Positions 20,172 to 27,946 of a DNA stretch of 64,000 bases are shown here, one piece after another (positions within the stretch are counted from its first letter, which is position 1; each line of letters begins with the position of its first letter). The position numbers were made by a program, and so were the translations under genes. The notes below the pieces were generated by a model. The model searched no databases, had not been told where the DNA came from, and worked only from the letters and a program-made list of their open reading frames with translations. This DNA comes from Celeribacter sp. HF31 (GTDB taxonomy: Bacteria > Pseudomonadota > Alphaproteobacteria > Rhodobacterales > Rhodobacteraceae), in assembly GCF_011806455.1 (NCBI RefSeq), contig NZ_JAATOT010000003.1, positions 477,661 through 541,660 of the forward strand. The letters are read 5' to 3'.

Positions 20172-21053
20172 TCAGATCACCAAGGCCAAGAGCAACGGCA
20201 GATACAGCACGGACAAAAGCGTCGAGGAAACCACGAGGGCGGCGACGGAGTCGGAGTCCGCGCCATATTTTTCTGCGAGCATGTAGGAAGTGACGGCCAC
20301 AGGCGTGGCGATTTGCACCACAAGCACGGCGAAGGGCACGGGGGCGAGGTCGAAATACATCCCGGCCAAGGCGGCGATGCCCGCGCAGAGCACGACTTTT
20401 CCCAGCGAAATGAGCGTGGCTCGCCCAAGGCCTCTGGGGTGCAGACGCGCCACCGCGACGCCCAAGGTGATGAGCATGAGCGGGATGGCGATCTGGCCCA
20501 GCATTTCAAGCGTGTTCATCGCCACGCGCGGCAGGGTCCAGCCTTGCCACAGGAACAGGGCGCCGAGAGCCGTGGCCCAGACAAGCGGTTCTTTGAAGGC
20601 TTTGCCAAGCGAACCACGCCCTGCCGTGACATAGATGCCGAAGGTGAAGGACCAAAGCGCCATGGCGGCAAAGACCACGACCGCATAGCTCAACCCCGCT
20701 TCGCCGAAGGCAAAGAGCGCAAGTGGCAGGCCGAGGTTGCCGGTGTTGCCGAAAATCAGCGGCGCCAGATAGGTGCGGGTGTCGAGTTTCAAGGCTTTGA
20801 CAGCAATCCACGCGGCGATGGTGACGCCGCCATAGGCCGCGATGGAGGCCATCGACAGGGCGGTCAGGGCGGCGGGGTCGATGTCGGCTTTGACCAGGGC
20901 TGTGAAGATCAGCGCGGGCACGGACAGCGTCATGGTCAGCTTGGTGACGAACTCCAAACGGTACTCGTGGCCGGTCTTGACCCAGGTGAATCCGATGAGC
21001 GCCAAAAGGAAAACCGGGGTCACGATTTCTAGGACTGTCAAAATGAGGTTCAC
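20172..21053 (-). CDS. AEC-family (auxin efflux carrier-like) transporter
   Basis: A 293-aa inner-membrane protein with about ten hydrophobic helices and the AEC family pattern: an N-terminal half (ILTVLEIVTPVFLLALIGF), the central GNTGNLGLPLALFAFGEAGL motif with the unwound, Asn/Gly-rich helix, and a repeat-like C-terminal half. Bacterial AEC members move dicarboxylates, malonate or related acids, but nothing here gives the substrate. Single gene, divergent from hspQ with 85 bases between them. Confidence 0.9.
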   Translation of the reverse strand: MNLILTVLEIVTPVFLLALIGFTWVKTGHEYRLEFVTKLTMTLSVPALIFTALVKADIDPAALTALSMASIAAYGGVTIAAWIAVKALKLDTRTYLAPLIFGNTGNLGLPLALFAFGEAGLSYAVVVFAAMALWSFTFGIYVTAGRGSLGKAFKEPLVWATALGALFLWQGWTLPRVAMNTLEMLGQIAIPLMLITLGVAVARLHPRGLGRATLISLGKVVLCAGIAALAGMYFDLAPVPFAVLVVQIATPVAVTSYMLAEKYGADSDSVAALVVSSTLLSVLYLPLLLALVI

Positions 21054-21138
21054 AGACTGTTTCCCATTTCTTTGGCCGTCCCCCGTGGACAGGCGCCGTT
21101 TTTAGGGTCTACTAACCAAGTATAGGGGTTGCAATGTT

Positions 21139-21465
21139 ATGATGAAAACACGTGCGAAATATCATCTGGGCCAAGTTGTGCGCCACAGAAAACACAGCTT
21201 TCGCGGTGTTGTCTTCGATGTGGATGCGATTTTTTCCAATACGGACGAATGGTACGCCGCCATTCCGGAGGATGTGAGACCCGATAAGGATCAGCCTTTT
21301 TATCATCTTTTGGCTGAAAATGACCAAAGCTACTACGTGGCTTATGTGTCTGAGCAAAATCTCGTCGCAGATTATTCTGGCGTGCCGGTGGATCATCCCG
21401 ATCTTTCGGATCTGTTCGGTCCGTTTTGCGATGGATCTTACCCGCTGCACTTTCAGCTCAACTAA
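21139..21465 (+). CDS. hspQ: Heat-shock protein HspQ
   Basis: A 108-aa protein of the HspQ (YccV) family, a small factor that binds hemimethylated DNA in vitro and acts as a specificity enhancer for Lon in enterobacteria. Family motifs are KYHLGQVVRHRKHSFRGVVFDVD, NTDEWYAA and FYHLLAENDQSYYVAYVSEQNL. Two consecutive ATGs (21139 and 21142) are possible starts. No sigma-32-like promoter was obvious in the 85 bases upstream. It is convergent with the RsbW-like gene. Confidence 0.92.
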   Translation: MMKTRAKYHLGQVVRHRKHSFRGVVFDVDAIFSNTDEWYAAIPEDVRPDKDQPFYHLLAENDQSYYVAYVSEQNLVADYSGVPVDHPDLSDLFGPFCDGSYPLHFQLN

Positions 21466-21564
21466 GCCGTTGGCCCAAAGTTTGCCCCGAAAAGGCAGGG
21501 CGGTTTTTATGCTGCATAGTCTTCAAAGTCCGGAAAGTCCGGGCCGCAACCTCGCGTCAGGCGC

Positions 21565-22062
21565 CTAGCGTTTCTGACCAATGGCCATGCGAAAGCTCAG
21601 TTTGTTTTCTCCGTCGACATGGGCGTAGCGCAATTCATGCGCCAATTCGCGGATCAAGAACCAGCCAAATCCCCCCTCAGGCAGATCGGCGATGTCGCAA
21701 TTCAGATTGGCTTGCAACCCAAGCGGAGGCTCGCCGCCGGGCATCATGTTGCCTCTGTCGGAAATCAAGAAATGCAATCCATCGTCCGCTTGCGACAGAC
21801 GGATGTCGATCAGGCCCTCAGGATGGTCGGCATAGGCATGTTCAACAATGTTATTCAGGATTTCGGCCAAGACAATTTCAAGGCTTGCAACTTCGTCGGC
21901 GGCCAGACCGTTCGGTTCAAGCCCGTGCTTGATGGTTTGAAGTCCGCGTCGTACCGCGGCATCCGTCGCTGGCAGGATGAGTCTCAATTCATGTTCTTTC
22001 GGTTGGGGGCAAACCTCCCAGGAATTCTGGTGGGCGAGATTTCCCTCAGGACGCATTCGCAA
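21565..22062 (-). CDS. RsbW-type anti-sigma factor / serine kinase (GHKL ATPase)
   Basis: A 165-aa HATPase domain protein. The N box (LAEILNNIVEHAYADHPEG), G1 region (DRGNMMPGG) and G2 (LPEGGFGWFLIRELAHEL) are those of RsbW/SpoIIAB kinases, which phosphorylate a STAS antagonist and otherwise hold a sigma factor or other client. It follows the STAS gene on the same strand with a 17-base overlap, so the pair makes a partner-switching module. No sigma factor and no PP2C phosphatase lie nearby, so the controlled target is unknown. The start is uncertain by a few codons (Met at 22062 or 22056). Confidence 0.88.
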   Translation of the reverse strand: MRMRPEGNLAHQNSWEVCPQPKEHELRLILPATDAAVRRGLQTIKHGLEPNGLAADEVASLEIVLAEILNNIVEHAYADHPEGLIDIRLSQADDGLHFLISDRGNMMPGGEPPLGLQANLNCDIADLPEGGFGWFLIRELAHELRYAHVDGENKLSFRMAIGQKR

Positions 22063-22390
22063 TTCCCTCGACAGCTGTTGCCACGCTGGTGTGGATGGTG
22101 AAAACCGTGTCCATGCGGGTCAGGTGAAAGACACGTTGCACAGTAGGGTGCAGCGCGGCGAGTTCCAGACGCTGACCATGACGCACGGCCTTCAGTGCGG
22201 CGACCACAGCGCCAAGTCCGGAACTGTCCAGAAATTCGACATTTTGCAGATCGAGAAGAATGCGGGCAGGACCACTGTCGCTCAGCGCGCGCATTTCGTC
22301 TTTGAACTGGATGGCACAGGCGGCGTCAATTCGGTTTTCACCGACGCAAACCACGCGCACGTCATCAAAGTCCTGATGTGTCAGTTTCAT
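22046..22390 (-). CDS. STAS-domain anti-sigma factor antagonist
   Basis: A 114-aa single STAS domain protein of the SpoIIAA/RsbV type. The phosphorylation loop is LDSSGLGAV, with S56 or S57 as the likely target of the adjacent RsbW-like kinase. Unphosphorylated antagonist binds the kinase and frees its client. I start at MKLTHQDFDD; the long in-frame extension upstream runs antisense through the methionine sulfoxide reductase gene and is not coding. First gene of a two-gene operon; divergent from that reductase gene. Confidence 0.9.
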   Translation of the reverse strand: MKLTHQDFDDVRVVCVGENRIDAACAIQFKDEMRALSDSGPARILLDLQNVEFLDSSGLGAVVAALKAVRHGQRLELAALHPTVQRVFHLTRMDTVFTIHTSVATAVEGIANAS

Positions 22391-22533
22391 ATGCCGTACC
22401 TTTTTCCTGCGAAGCGCCTGCATCTGAACCTTCGACGGACTCTCCGGAAAGTGGAAAAGGCGCTGTATTGGGCTTGATCCTAGGGGTGAAATCTTACCAA
22501 TGGGTTTGCGCCAACAGGAAAATGGAGAAAAAT

Positions 22534-22995
22534 ATGACCGACTATGCGGGGTTGTCTGCGCGCCTTGAGGCGCTTTGTGCGGGAGAGACCGATGAGGTGG
22601 CGTTGATGGCAACCTTGGCCTGCGAGGTGCACCAGTCTGATGATCGGTTCCATTGGACTGGGTTCTACCGGGTTGTCGAAGAAAACCTCTTGAAAATAGG
22701 ACCTTACCAAGGTGGCCATGGCTGTCTTGTGATCCCGTTTTCACGCGGTGTTTGCGGTGCCTGTGCGCGGACGCGCGCGGTGCAACTCGTGCCGGATGTC
22801 GAGGCCTTTGAGGGGCATATCGCCTGTGCCTCCTCGACTCGCTCGGAATTGGTTCTGCCTGTGCAAAACGCAAAAGGCGAGCTGTTGGGGGTCTTCGATC
22901 TCGACAGCGACCTCCCGGCGGCTTTCACCCAGGAAGATGCCGAGCAATTGACCCTTATTCTCAATCGGGTTTTTGCCAAGGTGAGCCGGGCATGA
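22534..22995 (+). CDS. msrC: Free methionine-(R)-sulfoxide reductase (GAF fold)
   Basis: A 153-aa GAF-domain enzyme that reduces free L-methionine-(R)-sulfoxide with thioredoxin. The three catalytic cysteines match those of E. coli fRMsr: C64 (GGHGCLVIP), C74 (RGVCGACA) and C98 (GHIACASS). The usual acidic or polar residue after IAC is Ala here, and there is an extra Cys at 77; these may tune activity. The ATG is preceded by GGAGA at a good distance; the longer in-frame reading overlaps the STAS promoter and is rejected. It precedes an RluA-family gene by 12 bases. Confidence 0.9.
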   Translation: MTDYAGLSARLEALCAGETDEVALMATLACEVHQSDDRFHWTGFYRVVEENLLKIGPYQGGHGCLVIPFSRGVCGACARTRAVQLVPDVEAFEGHIACASSTRSELVLPVQNAKGELLGVFDLDSDLPAAFTQEDAEQLTLILNRVFAKVSRA

Positions 22996-23007
22996 TAGGC
23001 GCCTGTC

Positions 23008-23655
23008 ATGAGTGACGATTACAATCCCCCGCAAGACCCTCTGGATGTGCTCCACATGGACCATGAGATCCTTGTGGTGAACAAGCCGTCGGGGCTTTTG
23101 TCCGTGCCGGGCAAGGGCGAGCATCTCGCCGATTGCCTGATGTCGCGTATTCAGACGGCCTTCCCGGAGGCTTTGCTGATCCATCGGCTGGATCGGGATA
23201 CCTCTGGTGTCATGGTCTTTGCTCTGACGCCCCATGCGCAGCGCCACATCGGGCTTCAGTTCGAAAAACGGCAGACCAAGAAAACCTATGTCGCCTGGGT
23301 CTACGGTCATATCGCGGAAAAGACCGGCACGGTGGATTTGCCGCTGATCGTCGATTGGCCGAACCGTCCGAAACAGATGGTCTGTCACGAGACGGGCAAA
23401 CCCGCCGTCACCGATTGGCGCGTGGTGCGGTATCAGGACAATCAAACGCGGGTGCGGTTGATGCCCAAGACAGGCCGCTCGCACCAGTTGCGGGTGCATA
23501 TGCTGGCGCTTGGGCATCCGATCATGGGCGATCCGTTTTATGCGACGGGCGAGGCGCGGGACGCTCCGCGCTTGATGTTGCACGCAGAACAGCTACGGTT
23601 CCGGCACCCGGATGGCGGCGCGGGGCTGTCTTTTACGGCAAAATGTCCGTTTTGA
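23008..23655 (+). CDS. RluA-family RNA pseudouridine synthase
   Basis: A 215-aa pseudouridine synthase. The catalytic Asp is D62 in IHRLDRDTSGVMVFA; the motifs NKPSGLLSVPGKG, KTYVAWVYG and PKTGRSHQLRVHMLALGHPIMGD are typical of RluA itself, which modifies 23S rRNA position 746 and tRNA position 32 in E. coli. It lacks an S4 domain, again as in RluA. Substrate assignment is by similarity only. It lies 12 bases after the methionine sulfoxide reductase and likely shares its transcript. Confidence 0.9.
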   Translation: MSDDYNPPQDPLDVLHMDHEILVVNKPSGLLSVPGKGEHLADCLMSRIQTAFPEALLIHRLDRDTSGVMVFALTPHAQRHIGLQFEKRQTKKTYVAWVYGHIAEKTGTVDLPLIVDWPNRPKQMVCHETGKPAVTDWRVVRYQDNQTRVRLMPKTGRSHQLRVHMLALGHPIMGDPFYATGEARDAPRLMLHAEQLRFRHPDGGAGLSFTAKCPF

Positions 23656-23871
23656 AACGTTTTTCGTTTAATCTGAATCAGATTGAGCGAAACACGTTGC
23701 GACACTGAATTGATCTTGCTGCGTTTTTCAAAAATTGAGTGCCTCAAGTTTTTTGAGAAACGTTTTGAATAAACCCGAGTAAATGTGTCGCGGTTTCCAT
23801 ATCCGGGGTGGAAATTACAAATTTAGAATGTATCTAATTTTGTGAACCACGCACTTATAGAGGAGTTGACC
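23656..23871 (+). promoter_or_regulatory. Upstream region of the peroxiredoxin gene with a 15-bp palindrome
   Basis: This AT-rich 216-base gap holds a perfect dyad AATCTGA-A-TCAGATT (23670-23684), extendable to 13 pairs as RNA with two G-U pairs, and a direct repeat GAAACGTTTT at 23654-23663 and 23757-23766. CTCAA and TTGAG form a further small stem near 23743-23757. It may combine a terminator for the upstream gene with an operator for the peroxiredoxin. No OxyR-type site was recognised. Confidence 0.4.
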
Positions 23872-24519
23872 ATGGGTCTTCGTATCAACGACATCGTTCC
23901 GAACTTTACCGCCATGACCGATCAGGGTGAGATCACCTTCCATGACTGGATTGGGGACAGCTGGGCGATCCTGTTCTCCCACCCGAAAGATTTCACGCCG
24001 GTCTGCACCACCGAATTCGGTGCCGTGGCTCAGCTTGCCGAGGAATGGGAAAAGCGCGGCACGAAAGTGATCGGTCTCTCCGTTGATGGCGCCGACGAGC
24101 ACGTGCAGTGGAAATCCGACATCGAAGGGTTCGCCAACGCCAAGGCCGGTTTCCCGATCATCGCCGACACCGATCTGGCCGTGTCCAAAGCCTTCGACAT
24201 GCTGCCCGCTGAGGCCTACCTGCCGGATGGCCGCACGGCGGCTGATTCCGCCTCTGTGCGCTCGGTGTTCATCATCTCCCCGGACAAAAAAGTTCAGCTC
24301 ATCATGACCTATCCGATGTCCGTGGGCCGGAACTTTGCCGAGGTGCTGCGTGCCCTTGATGGTCTGCAAAAAACCTACGGCGCGCCGCTTGCGACACCCG
24401 CGAACTGGACCATTGGTCAGGACGTGATCGCGGCCCTGTCTCTGTCCGATGACGAAGCCAAAGAGAAATTCGGCGACGTGGACATCAAGCTGCCGTACCT
24501 GCGTTTCGTGAAAGCGTAA
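23872..24519 (+). CDS. 1-Cys peroxiredoxin (Prx6-like)
   Basis: A 215-aa peroxidase that reduces hydrogen peroxide and organic hydroperoxides. The peroxidatic Cys is C45 in DFTPVCTTEF and it is the only Cys in the protein, so this is a true 1-Cys enzyme needing an external thiol for recycling. The Prx6-type C-terminal arm (ATPANWTIGQDVIAA, KLPYLRFVKA) is present. The ATG at 23872 follows AGAGGAG; a GTG 30 bases earlier is in frame but lacks support. It has its own long upstream region with a palindrome, and a hairpin 30 bases after the stop. Confidence 0.93.
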   Translation: MGLRINDIVPNFTAMTDQGEITFHDWIGDSWAILFSHPKDFTPVCTTEFGAVAQLAEEWEKRGTKVIGLSVDGADEHVQWKSDIEGFANAKAGFPIIADTDLAVSKAFDMLPAEAYLPDGRTAADSASVRSVFIISPDKKVQLIMTYPMSVGRNFAEVLRALDGLQKTYGAPLATPANWTIGQDVIAALSLSDDEAKEKFGDVDIKLPYLRFVKA

Positions 24520-24547
24520 GCGTTTCGGTCAAAAGCCATTGAAATCG

Positions 24548-24601
24548 CCCCTGTTCGCCTGTGCCGATCTTTCCTATGGTACTCGTGAACAGGGGTTTTT
24601 T
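24548..24601 (+). promoter_or_regulatory. Hairpin containing the ribosome binding site of the glycosyltransferase gene
   Basis: A perfect 9-bp inverted repeat: CCCCTGTTC (24548-24556) and GAACAGGGG (24587-24595), followed by six T and then the ATG at 24602. The right arm contains AGGGG, the only plausible ribosome binding site for the next gene. It could act as the peroxiredoxin terminator, as a translation-blocking structure, or both. Confidence 0.55.
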
Positions 24602-25495
24602 ATGTTTTCAGCACTGCGCCGCACCAAATCCATTTCACGTATCGCACTCGATCCGCCAAAGGCACAGCCCGACCGCGAAGGCCTCGCGATTGTTCTGATT
24701 GTCCGCGATGAAGAGGCCCATATCGGCGAATGGGCACGGTTTCATCAGAAAGCCGGGGTGCGGCATTTCTATGTTTACGACAACGGCTCGACCGATGGCA
24801 GCTTGGTGCAGATCGTGGCCGCCGTTGGCGTCCAGAATGTGACCGTGATCCCTTGGACCCAAAAGCTGCGCGATGGGAATTCGGGCGCGGAAATTCACAA
24901 CCAAGTGTTGGCCTACGCCCATGCGGTGGCGAATTTCGGCGATCAGTTTCGCTGGATGGCCTTCATTGATGTGGATGAATTCCTGGTGCCGAAATCTGGC
25001 GAGACCCTGCTCGACTGTCTGACGCATTTGGACCGCGCGGTAAACATTTCGCTCCCGTGGCACATGTTCGGACGCAACGGCTATGAGGACGCGCCAGAGG
25101 GCGGTATCGTTGCCAATTACACCCGCCGTCACCCGAACCCGATGAGCCCTCTCAAAGGCATGTGCAATTTCAAGATGATCGTGGACCCCTGCCACGTCAC
25201 TGCGATGAAAGTGCATGCCATCGAGACGGATGGCTCAACCGCGAGCGTGAATGACAGGGGCGAAAAGGCCTCCGCTTCGGATCGTAAAAAGCCGGGCTTC
25301 TATTCGGCAGATCACATCCAGCTCAACCACTATTACACCCGCTCGAACGCGGAGTTGATGGCCAAGATCACGCGCGGGTCAAACATGACTCAAGACGCGA
25401 ACGACCACCTCCGCCGCGTGATGCGCAAGGTCGATCAGATCGAGGCGGAAAGTGTTGAGGATCTCGCCGCGAAACGGTGGTTCGCGCAGGGCTAA
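24602..25495 (+). CDS. Glycosyltransferase family 2/92-like protein
   Basis: A 297-aa cytoplasmic protein with a GT-A type fold. Seen: the start IVLIVRDEEAHIGEWARFHQKAG (read in pieces), the YDNGSTDGS nucleotide-binding loop and the metal-binding DxD-like FIDVDEFLVPKSG. These are the features of the bacterial GT2/GT92 group that transfers sugars to surface glycans or glycolipids; no acceptor can be named. I start at MFSALRRTK (24602) because upstream codons lie in the hairpin region. It is not in a polysaccharide cluster, so a house-keeping or orphan role is possible. Confidence 0.8.
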   Translation: MFSALRRTKSISRIALDPPKAQPDREGLAIVLIVRDEEAHIGEWARFHQKAGVRHFYVYDNGSTDGSLVQIVAAVGVQNVTVIPWTQKLRDGNSGAEIHNQVLAYAHAVANFGDQFRWMAFIDVDEFLVPKSGETLLDCLTHLDRAVNISLPWHMFGRNGYEDAPEGGIVANYTRRHPNPMSPLKGMCNFKMIVDPCHVTAMKVHAIETDGSTASVNDRGEKASASDRKKPGFYSADHIQLNHYYTRSNAELMAKITRGSNMTQDANDHLRRVMRKVDQIEAESVEDLAAKRWFAQG

Positions 25496-25521
25496 ATTCT
25501 TCATTGTAGCCCAAATACTTA

Positions 25522-25548
25522 AAAAGCCCCGCCAAAAGCGGGGCTTTT
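25522..25548. terminator. Bidirectional terminator between the glycosyltransferase gene and pnp
   Basis: A perfect 11-bp stem AAAAGCCCCGC (25522-25532) with GCGGGGCTTTT (25538-25548) and loop CAAAA. T runs flank both sides, so it serves the convergent genes on both strands. Confidence 0.93.
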
Positions 25549-25572
25549 CTATTTCTCGAAAGGGAAAGCCGA

Positions 25573-27705
25573 TTACTCGGCTTCTTCCTCTTTCTTGACC
25601 TCTTCGCCGGTCTCCTGGTCGACCATTTTCATGCCAAGGCGCACCTTGCCACGGTCGTCGAAGCCCAGAAGTTTGACGTAAACTTCCTGACCTTCTTTCA
25701 GGACGTCAGACGGGTGGTTCAGGCGACGGTTCTCGATCTGAGACACGTGCACCAGACCGTCACGCTTGCCAAAGAAGTTCACGAAAGCGCCGAAATCGAC
25801 CAGTTTCACGACCTTGCCTTTGTAGACCATGCCTTCTTCCGGCTCGGCCACGATGGAGTGGATCATGTCGTAGGCTTTCTGGATCGCTTCACCATTGGCG
25901 GAGGCGATTTTGATGATGCCTTCGTCATTGATGTCGACTTTCGCGCCGGAGGTCTCGACGATCTCGCGGATCACTTTGCCGCCAGAGCCGATCACTTCAC
26001 GGATCTTGTCGGTCGGGATCTGCATGGTCTCGATGCGCGGCGCGTGGGCGGAGAATTCGCCAGCACCCGAAAGCGCTTTGTTCATCTCGCCGAGGATGTG
26101 CATCCGGCCCGCTTTGGCCTGAGCCAGAGCTTGCTTCATGATCTCGGGCGTGATGCCAGCGACCTTGATGTCCATTTGCAGGGACGTGATGCCGTTCTCG
26201 GTGCCTGCGACTTTAAAGTCCATGTCGCCGAGGTGATCCTCGTCGCCAAGAATGTCGGTCAGGATCGCGAATTCGCCATCGTCTTCCAACACCAGACCCA
26301 TGGCCACACCGGCCACAGCGGCTTTGAGCGGCACGCCAGCGTCCATCATCGACAAGGAGCCACCGCAGACGGACGCCATCGAGGAGGAGCCATTCGATTC
26401 GGTGATCTCGGAGACCACGCGGATCGTGTAGGGGAAGTCGGTGGCGGCGGGCAGAACGGCCTGAAGGGCGCGCCATGCCAGTTTGCCGTGACCGATTTCA
26501 CGACGCCCCGGCGAGCCGACACGACCGACTTCACCGACCGAGTACGGCGGGAAGTTGTAGTGCAGCAGGAAGTTGGAGCGGAAGTTGCCATGCAGCGCGT
26601 CGATGATCTGCTCATCGTCGCCGGTGCCGAGCGTGGTCACCACGAGGCCCTGCGTTTCACCGCGGGTGAACAGGGCGGAGCCGTGAGTCCGCGGCAGAAG
26701 GCCGGTTTCGCAAACGATCGGACGCACCTGATCGAGGGCACGGCCGTCGATGCGCTTGCCTTCTTTCACGACGGTCGAGCGCAGCACGGTGGATTCGAGT
26801 TTCTTGAGCGCGGAACCGAGGTTCTCGTCTTCAAGCTGCTCTTCGGTGAGACCGGCTTTGATCGCGTCCTTGGCGGCAGCAACGGCGGCCACGCGCTCTT
26901 GCTTGTCGAGGATCGAATAGGCCTCTTTCATCGAGGCTTCGCCCGCGGCTTTCACCACGTTGTAGAGTTCGGAATAATCCGGTGCGGCGAAGTCGAAGGG
27001 CTCTTTCGCGGACTCTTCTGCCAGATCGATGATCAGGTCGATGACCGGCTGGATTTGCTCATGCGCAAAGGTCACAGCGCCGAGCATTTCGTCCTCGGAC
27101 AGTTCGTAAGCCTCGGATTCCACCATCATCACGGCGTCTTTGGTGCCGGCGACAACGAGGTCCAGACGCTGGTCCGGGTTGTTGCGCAGCTGGTCCATGT
27201 CGTCCACGGTCGGGTTCAGAATGTATTCGCCATCCTCGAAGCCCACGCGGGCGCCAGCGATCGGACCCATGAAGGGTGCGCCGGAAATGGTCAGAGCGGC
27301 GGAAGCCGCGATCATCGCCACGATGTCCGGGTCGTTGACCAGGTCGTGCGACAGAACAGTACACATCACCAGAACTTCGTTTTTGAAGCCGGGGACGAAG
27401 AGCGGGCGGATCGGACGGTCGATCAGACGCGCGGTGAGCGTCTCTTTTTCCGTCGGACGGGCCTCGCGTTTGAAGAAGCCACCCGGGATTTTACCGGCGG
27501 CGTAGTATTTCTCTTGGTAGTGCACGGTCAGCGGGAAGAAGTCCTGCCCCGGCTTTTGTTGCTTGGCGAATGTGACGTTGGCCATCACGGAGGTTTCACC
27601 AAGGGTGGCGATGACGGTGCCATCGGCCTGACGGGCAACCTTGCCCGTTTCCAGAGTGAGGGTTTCTTCGCCCCACTGGATCGATTTTTTCACTTCGTTG
27701 AACAT
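25573..27705 (-). CDS. pnp: Polynucleotide phosphorylase
   Basis: A 710-aa 3'-5' phosphorolytic exoribonuclease, part of RNA decay. Two RNase PH domains frame a helical linker; the second has the catalytic region [18 protein letters not shown] and the Asp-containing [17 protein letters not shown]-terminal KH ([15 protein letters not shown]) and S1 ([21 protein letters not shown]) RNA-binding domains are intact. The start [12 protein letters not shown] is canonical and follows a hairpin leader. In many bacteria rpsO lies directly upstream; here rpsO is on the same strand but about 4 kb away with putP and other genes between. Confidence 0.97.
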   Translation of the reverse strand: MFNEVKKSIQWGEETLTLETGKVARQADGTVIATLGETSVMANVTFAKQQKPGQDFFPLTVHYQEKYYAAGKIPGGFFKREARPTEKETLTARLIDRPIRPLFVPGFKNEVLVMCTVLSHDLVNDPDIVAMIAASAALTISGAPFMGPIAGARVGFEDGEYILNPTVDDMDQLRNNPDQRLDLVVAGTKDAVMMVESEAYELSEDEMLGAVTFAHEQIQPVIDLIIDLAEESAKEPFDFAAPDYSELYNVVKAAGEASMKEAYSILDKQERVAAVAAAKDAIKAGLTEEQLEDENLGSALKKLESTVLRSTVVKEGKRIDGRALDQVRPIVCETGLLPRTHGSALFTRGETQGLVVTTLGTGDDEQIIDALHGNFRSNFLLHYNFPPYSVGEVGRVGSPGRREIGHGKLAWRALQAVLPAATDFPYTIRVVSEITESNGSSSMASVCGGSLSMMDAGVPLKAAVAGVAMGLVLEDDGEFAILTDILGDEDHLGDMDFKVAGTENGITSLQMDIKVAGITPEIMKQALAQAKAGRMHILGEMNKALSGAGEFSAHAPRIETMQIPTDKIREVIGSGGKVIREIVETSGAKVDINDEGIIKIASANGEAIQKAYDMIHSIVAEPEEGMVYKGKVVKLVDFGAFVNFFGKRDGLVHVSQIENRRLNHPSDVLKEGQEVYVKLLGFDDRGKVRLGMKMVDQETGEEVKKEEEAE

Positions 27706-27721
27706 TCAGCGTATCCTGTTT

Positions 27722-27752
27722 GGGAGCACTCCCGAGCCCTCTCGGGTCTCCC
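27722..27752 (-). promoter_or_regulatory. pnp leader hairpin
   Basis: CCCGAG (27731-27736) pairs with CTCGGG (27741-27746), and outside it GGGAG (27722-27726) pairs with CTCCC (27748-27752), giving an 11-bp interrupted stem. An alternative GGGAG-CA-CTCCC stem uses 27722-27733. It ends about 17 bases before the pnp ATG. In E. coli a leader stem cut by RNase III mediates PNPase autoregulation; the same use here is inference. Confidence 0.5.
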
Positions 27753-27890
27753 GTTTTGCGTGGCGGCCCCATTGCCGCCGACCCCATATCTTACTTTCAC
27801 AACGCCGGGGTCTTTGCGTTACGTCTCAGATGGGGCCCGCATACAGGAAAATGCGCTCTGCGCCAAGTCGCGAGTTGTGCCTGAAACATA

Positions 27891-27918
27891 GGAAAACGGG
27901 CGACACATGGCCGCCCGT
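27891..27918 (-). terminator. Intrinsic terminator of putP
   Basis: ACGGGCG (27896-27902) pairs with CGCCCGT (27912-27918). Read on the minus strand the stem is followed by TTTTCC, 29 bases past the putP stop. Confidence 0.8.
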
Positions 27919-27946
27919 TCGCATTCGTCATGGATTTGTGGGCCGA

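Noticed and set aside
25714..27891. A 725-codon open frame on the plus strand opposite pnp
   Set aside because: Antisense shadow of pnp; His/Asp/Gly-rich composition without domains, and pnp itself is certain.
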